Shown: one piece after another, positions 62,674 to 64,000 of the stretch
Layout: the number at the start of each line of letters is the position of its first letter
Numbering within the stretch: position 1 is the stretch's first letter
DNA from: Paenibacillus tianjinensis
Lineage (GTDB): Bacteria; Bacillota; Bacilli; Paenibacillales; Paenibacillaceae
Direction: 5' to 3'
Length of the DNA: 64,000 nt
NCBI RefSeq assembly: GCF_017086365.1
Contig: NZ_CP070969.1
Coordinates: 5,978,001 to 6,042,000 of the forward strand
The notes under the pieces: model-generated
Told to the model about the DNA's origin: nothing
Database searches by the model: none
What the model saw: only the letters and a program-made list of their open reading frames with translations
Translations under genes and position numbers: made by a program

Positions 62674-64000
62674 CATTTGCGGGCCTGCATCAGAACCGGC
62701 CGCCGTCCCAGCGTAACCCTGTTTTTGCCGGCGGTCTTGGATATATACAGGGCCTCGTCGGCCTCACGGTAAAAATCCTCAAAGGTTGCATCACAGCGCT
62801 CCGTGAACGCAATGCCGATGCTGACCGTAAGCCTGATATGAAGTCCGCCGTCCAGCCTGACGATATGTTTCTGCACCTCGGCACGAAAGGTCTCCGCTTC
62901 CCTGAGCGCGGCCTCTTCGCTGTCTGCAAAGAAGCATACAGCGAACTCCTCGCCTCCAATCCTGCCGGCGATTCCGTTATTCCCGTATAGCTTAAGTACC
63001 TTTTTGGAGAAATCGACCAGTGCCTGGTCTCCGGCCATATGACCGTATGTATCATTTATTAACTTGAAATCATCAATGTCAAACAGCAGCAGCGCCTTTC
63101 CTGACCCGTCCTGCATGGCATAGTTCTGCACCAGACGCATGAAGTGCCTCCGGTTATAGAGGCCGGTGAGATCATCTACAGTCGCCTGGTACAGCAGCTC
63201 GCGCTCATACCGCTTTTTCTCACTGAGATCACGGATCACGATGAGCATGCCTACAGCCTGCCCGTAATTGTTCTCGGTGGCGATCAGAGACAGCCCGTAA
63301 CAGACGTCGGCCGTGCCGGGAACCTCAATTTCGAACTGCCCTTCAATCTGCTGGTAGTAATACACCGCCACTTCCCCGTACTGCTCCAGCAGCATGAAGA
63401 TATTTTTACCCACCCATGAACTGACCTGCCGCTCTGCCAAGGCCGAGAGCATAAGCTCCCCCGCTTCGTTCACATCAATAATATTGTTGTAGCGGTCTGT
63501 CAGCACGATGCCATCCTTCATTTTCTCGACAATTTGCTTCTTCGCCCGGGGGTATAAGGAGAGCTCGGGATCCCTGAACAAAGAGAAATAGGCTATGATT
63601 ACAGGCGGCAAATAGGTAAATGCGGTAAATCCGACAATGGTAATTTTGAGCAGCGGAAGTAAAAAGATAGAGGCGACTGGAATGAAGAGGCTGGCCAGCA
63701 GCAGCACATTCCATTTGAAATAATATTTCGATGAGCTCTGCAGGGAAACCGCAAGCAGAAAAACAGCGTACACACCAAAAAGCTGGTCATAGGCAATCAA
63801 GGCCATGTTCAGCACGGTCGGGTGCACTACGATTCCGCTCACGCCCACCACTGTATTCATGCCCACGCTGCTACGCATCAGATGATGGTAAGAGTCTGTA
63901 AAGATCAGCAGTATATCCAAAACTACCGGAATGCTAATCACTGCAAGCCGCCTGTTCAGCCCCGCCGAAGAACGCGATATGTAATCTTTGATAACAGCAT
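62673..64000 (-). CDS. Membrane diguanylate cyclase: 7TM-type sensor, PAS, GGDEF (runs off window)
   Basis: At least 442 residues, with the frame still open at 64000, so the start lies outside. N-terminal helices (ISIPVVLDILLIFTDSYHH) match histidine-kinase-type 7TM sensors, then a PAS domain (MKDGIVLTDRYNNIIDVN) and a GGDEF domain (LLLFDIDDFKLINDTYGH, RIGGEEFAVCFF). The GGEEF active site is intact, the inhibitory RxxD site is missing. It synthesises c-di-GMP, which may feed the riboswitch at 16.6 kb. It ends in a basic tail (RVTLGRRPVLMQARK). Confidence 0.9.
   Translation of the reverse strand, partial: AVIKDYISRSSAGLNRRLAVISIPVVLDILLIFTDSYHHLMRSSVGMNTVVGVSGIVVHPTVLNMALIAYDQLFGVYAVFLLAVSLQSSSKYYFKWNVLLLASLFIPVASIFLLPLLKITIVGFTAFTYLPPVIIAYFSLFRDPELSLYPRAKKQIVEKMKDGIVLTDRYNNIIDVNEAGELMLSALAERQVSSWVGKNIFMLLEQYGEVAVYYYQQIEGQFEIEVPGTADVCYGLSLIATENNYGQAVGMLIVIRDLSEKKRYERELLYQATVDDLTGLYNRRHFMRLVQNYAMQDGSGKALLLFDIDDFKLINDTYGHMAGDQALVDFSKKVLKLYGNNGIAGRIGGEEFAVCFFADSEEAALREAETFRAEVQKHIVRLDGGLHIRLTVSIGIAFTERCDATFEDFYREADEALYISKTAGKNRVTLGRRPVLMQARK

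Overview
This 64 kb window looks like a chromosome segment of a Paenibacillus-type Firmicute. The signs are strong AGGAGG-type ribosome binding sites, ATG/GTG/TTG starts, moderate GC, copper-amine-oxidase 'stalk' secreted proteins, AglEFG-like sugar importers with LacI and YesMN-type regulators, futalosine-route menaquinone genes, and clusters of short intergenic repeats. No rRNA, tRNA, prophage, intact insertion sequence or CRISPR array was seen.

Layout. 1-7.2 kb: a truncated mprF, a small FlxA-like gene, two drug exporters, and a quinone/aldehyde stress locus (mhqR, mhqP, mhqO, mhqD homologues) with MarR-type operators. 7.4-10.7 kb: mqnB-mqnD of the futalosine pathway, a SAM methyltransferase, and an orphan PD-(D/E)XK/winged-helix protein. 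11.2-15 kb: potABCD polyamine importer, where potA seems to lack any standard start codon. 15.3-21.5 kb: a FUSC protein, a class I c-di-GMP riboswitch in front of a FapA-family (DUF342) gene, an EamA exporter divergent from a LysR gene, and an aldo/keto reductase. 21.6-26 kb: hybrid-cluster protein hcp divergent from a Crp/Fnr regulator, with a perfect 20-bp palindrome between them, then an aldehyde dehydrogenase and RidA. 26-31 kb: a sensor GGDEF-EAL protein, LacI and DinB genes.

31-39.4 kb is an alpha-glucoside catabolic unit: LacI regulator, AglE/F/G-like ABC importer and a GH65 phosphorylase fused to beta-phosphoglucomutase, so imported disaccharide could be phosphorolysed and the beta-glucose-1-phosphate sent to glucose-6-phosphate by one polypeptide. 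Four LacI-type palindromes, a cre-like site and a terminator plus tandem hairpin array after the binding-protein gene point to layered control. 40-46.7 kb: LLM oxidoreductase, a class D sortase with its LPDTA substrate, peptidase T, an old-yellow-enzyme family reductase. 46.3-48.1 kb: hxlR and hxlAB for formaldehyde fixation (RuMP). 48.4-54 kb: MATE exporter and a YesMN-type two-component system next to a sugar-binding lipoprotein with no permeases. 54-55.7 kb: a degraded M23 peptidase fragment flanked by a diverged direct repeat, then ydjO and a cold-shock gene with a structured leader. 55.7-64 kb: a small conserved protein, an MBL-fold hydrolase, a HAD hydrolase, an AT-rich three-gene secretory segment (DsbA-like, stalk protein, YrpD-like secreted protein), another stalk protein and a diguanylate cyclase running off the right end.

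The most unusual structural signal is a recurring intergenic architecture: four loci (about 7.0, 10.7, 39.6 and 44.8 kb) each carry four copies of a 23-30 bp repeat, two forward then two reverse, spaced roughly 50/60/50 bp. The repeat sequence differs between loci (the 10.7 and 39.6 kb ones are related). They occur both between divergent and between convergent genes.
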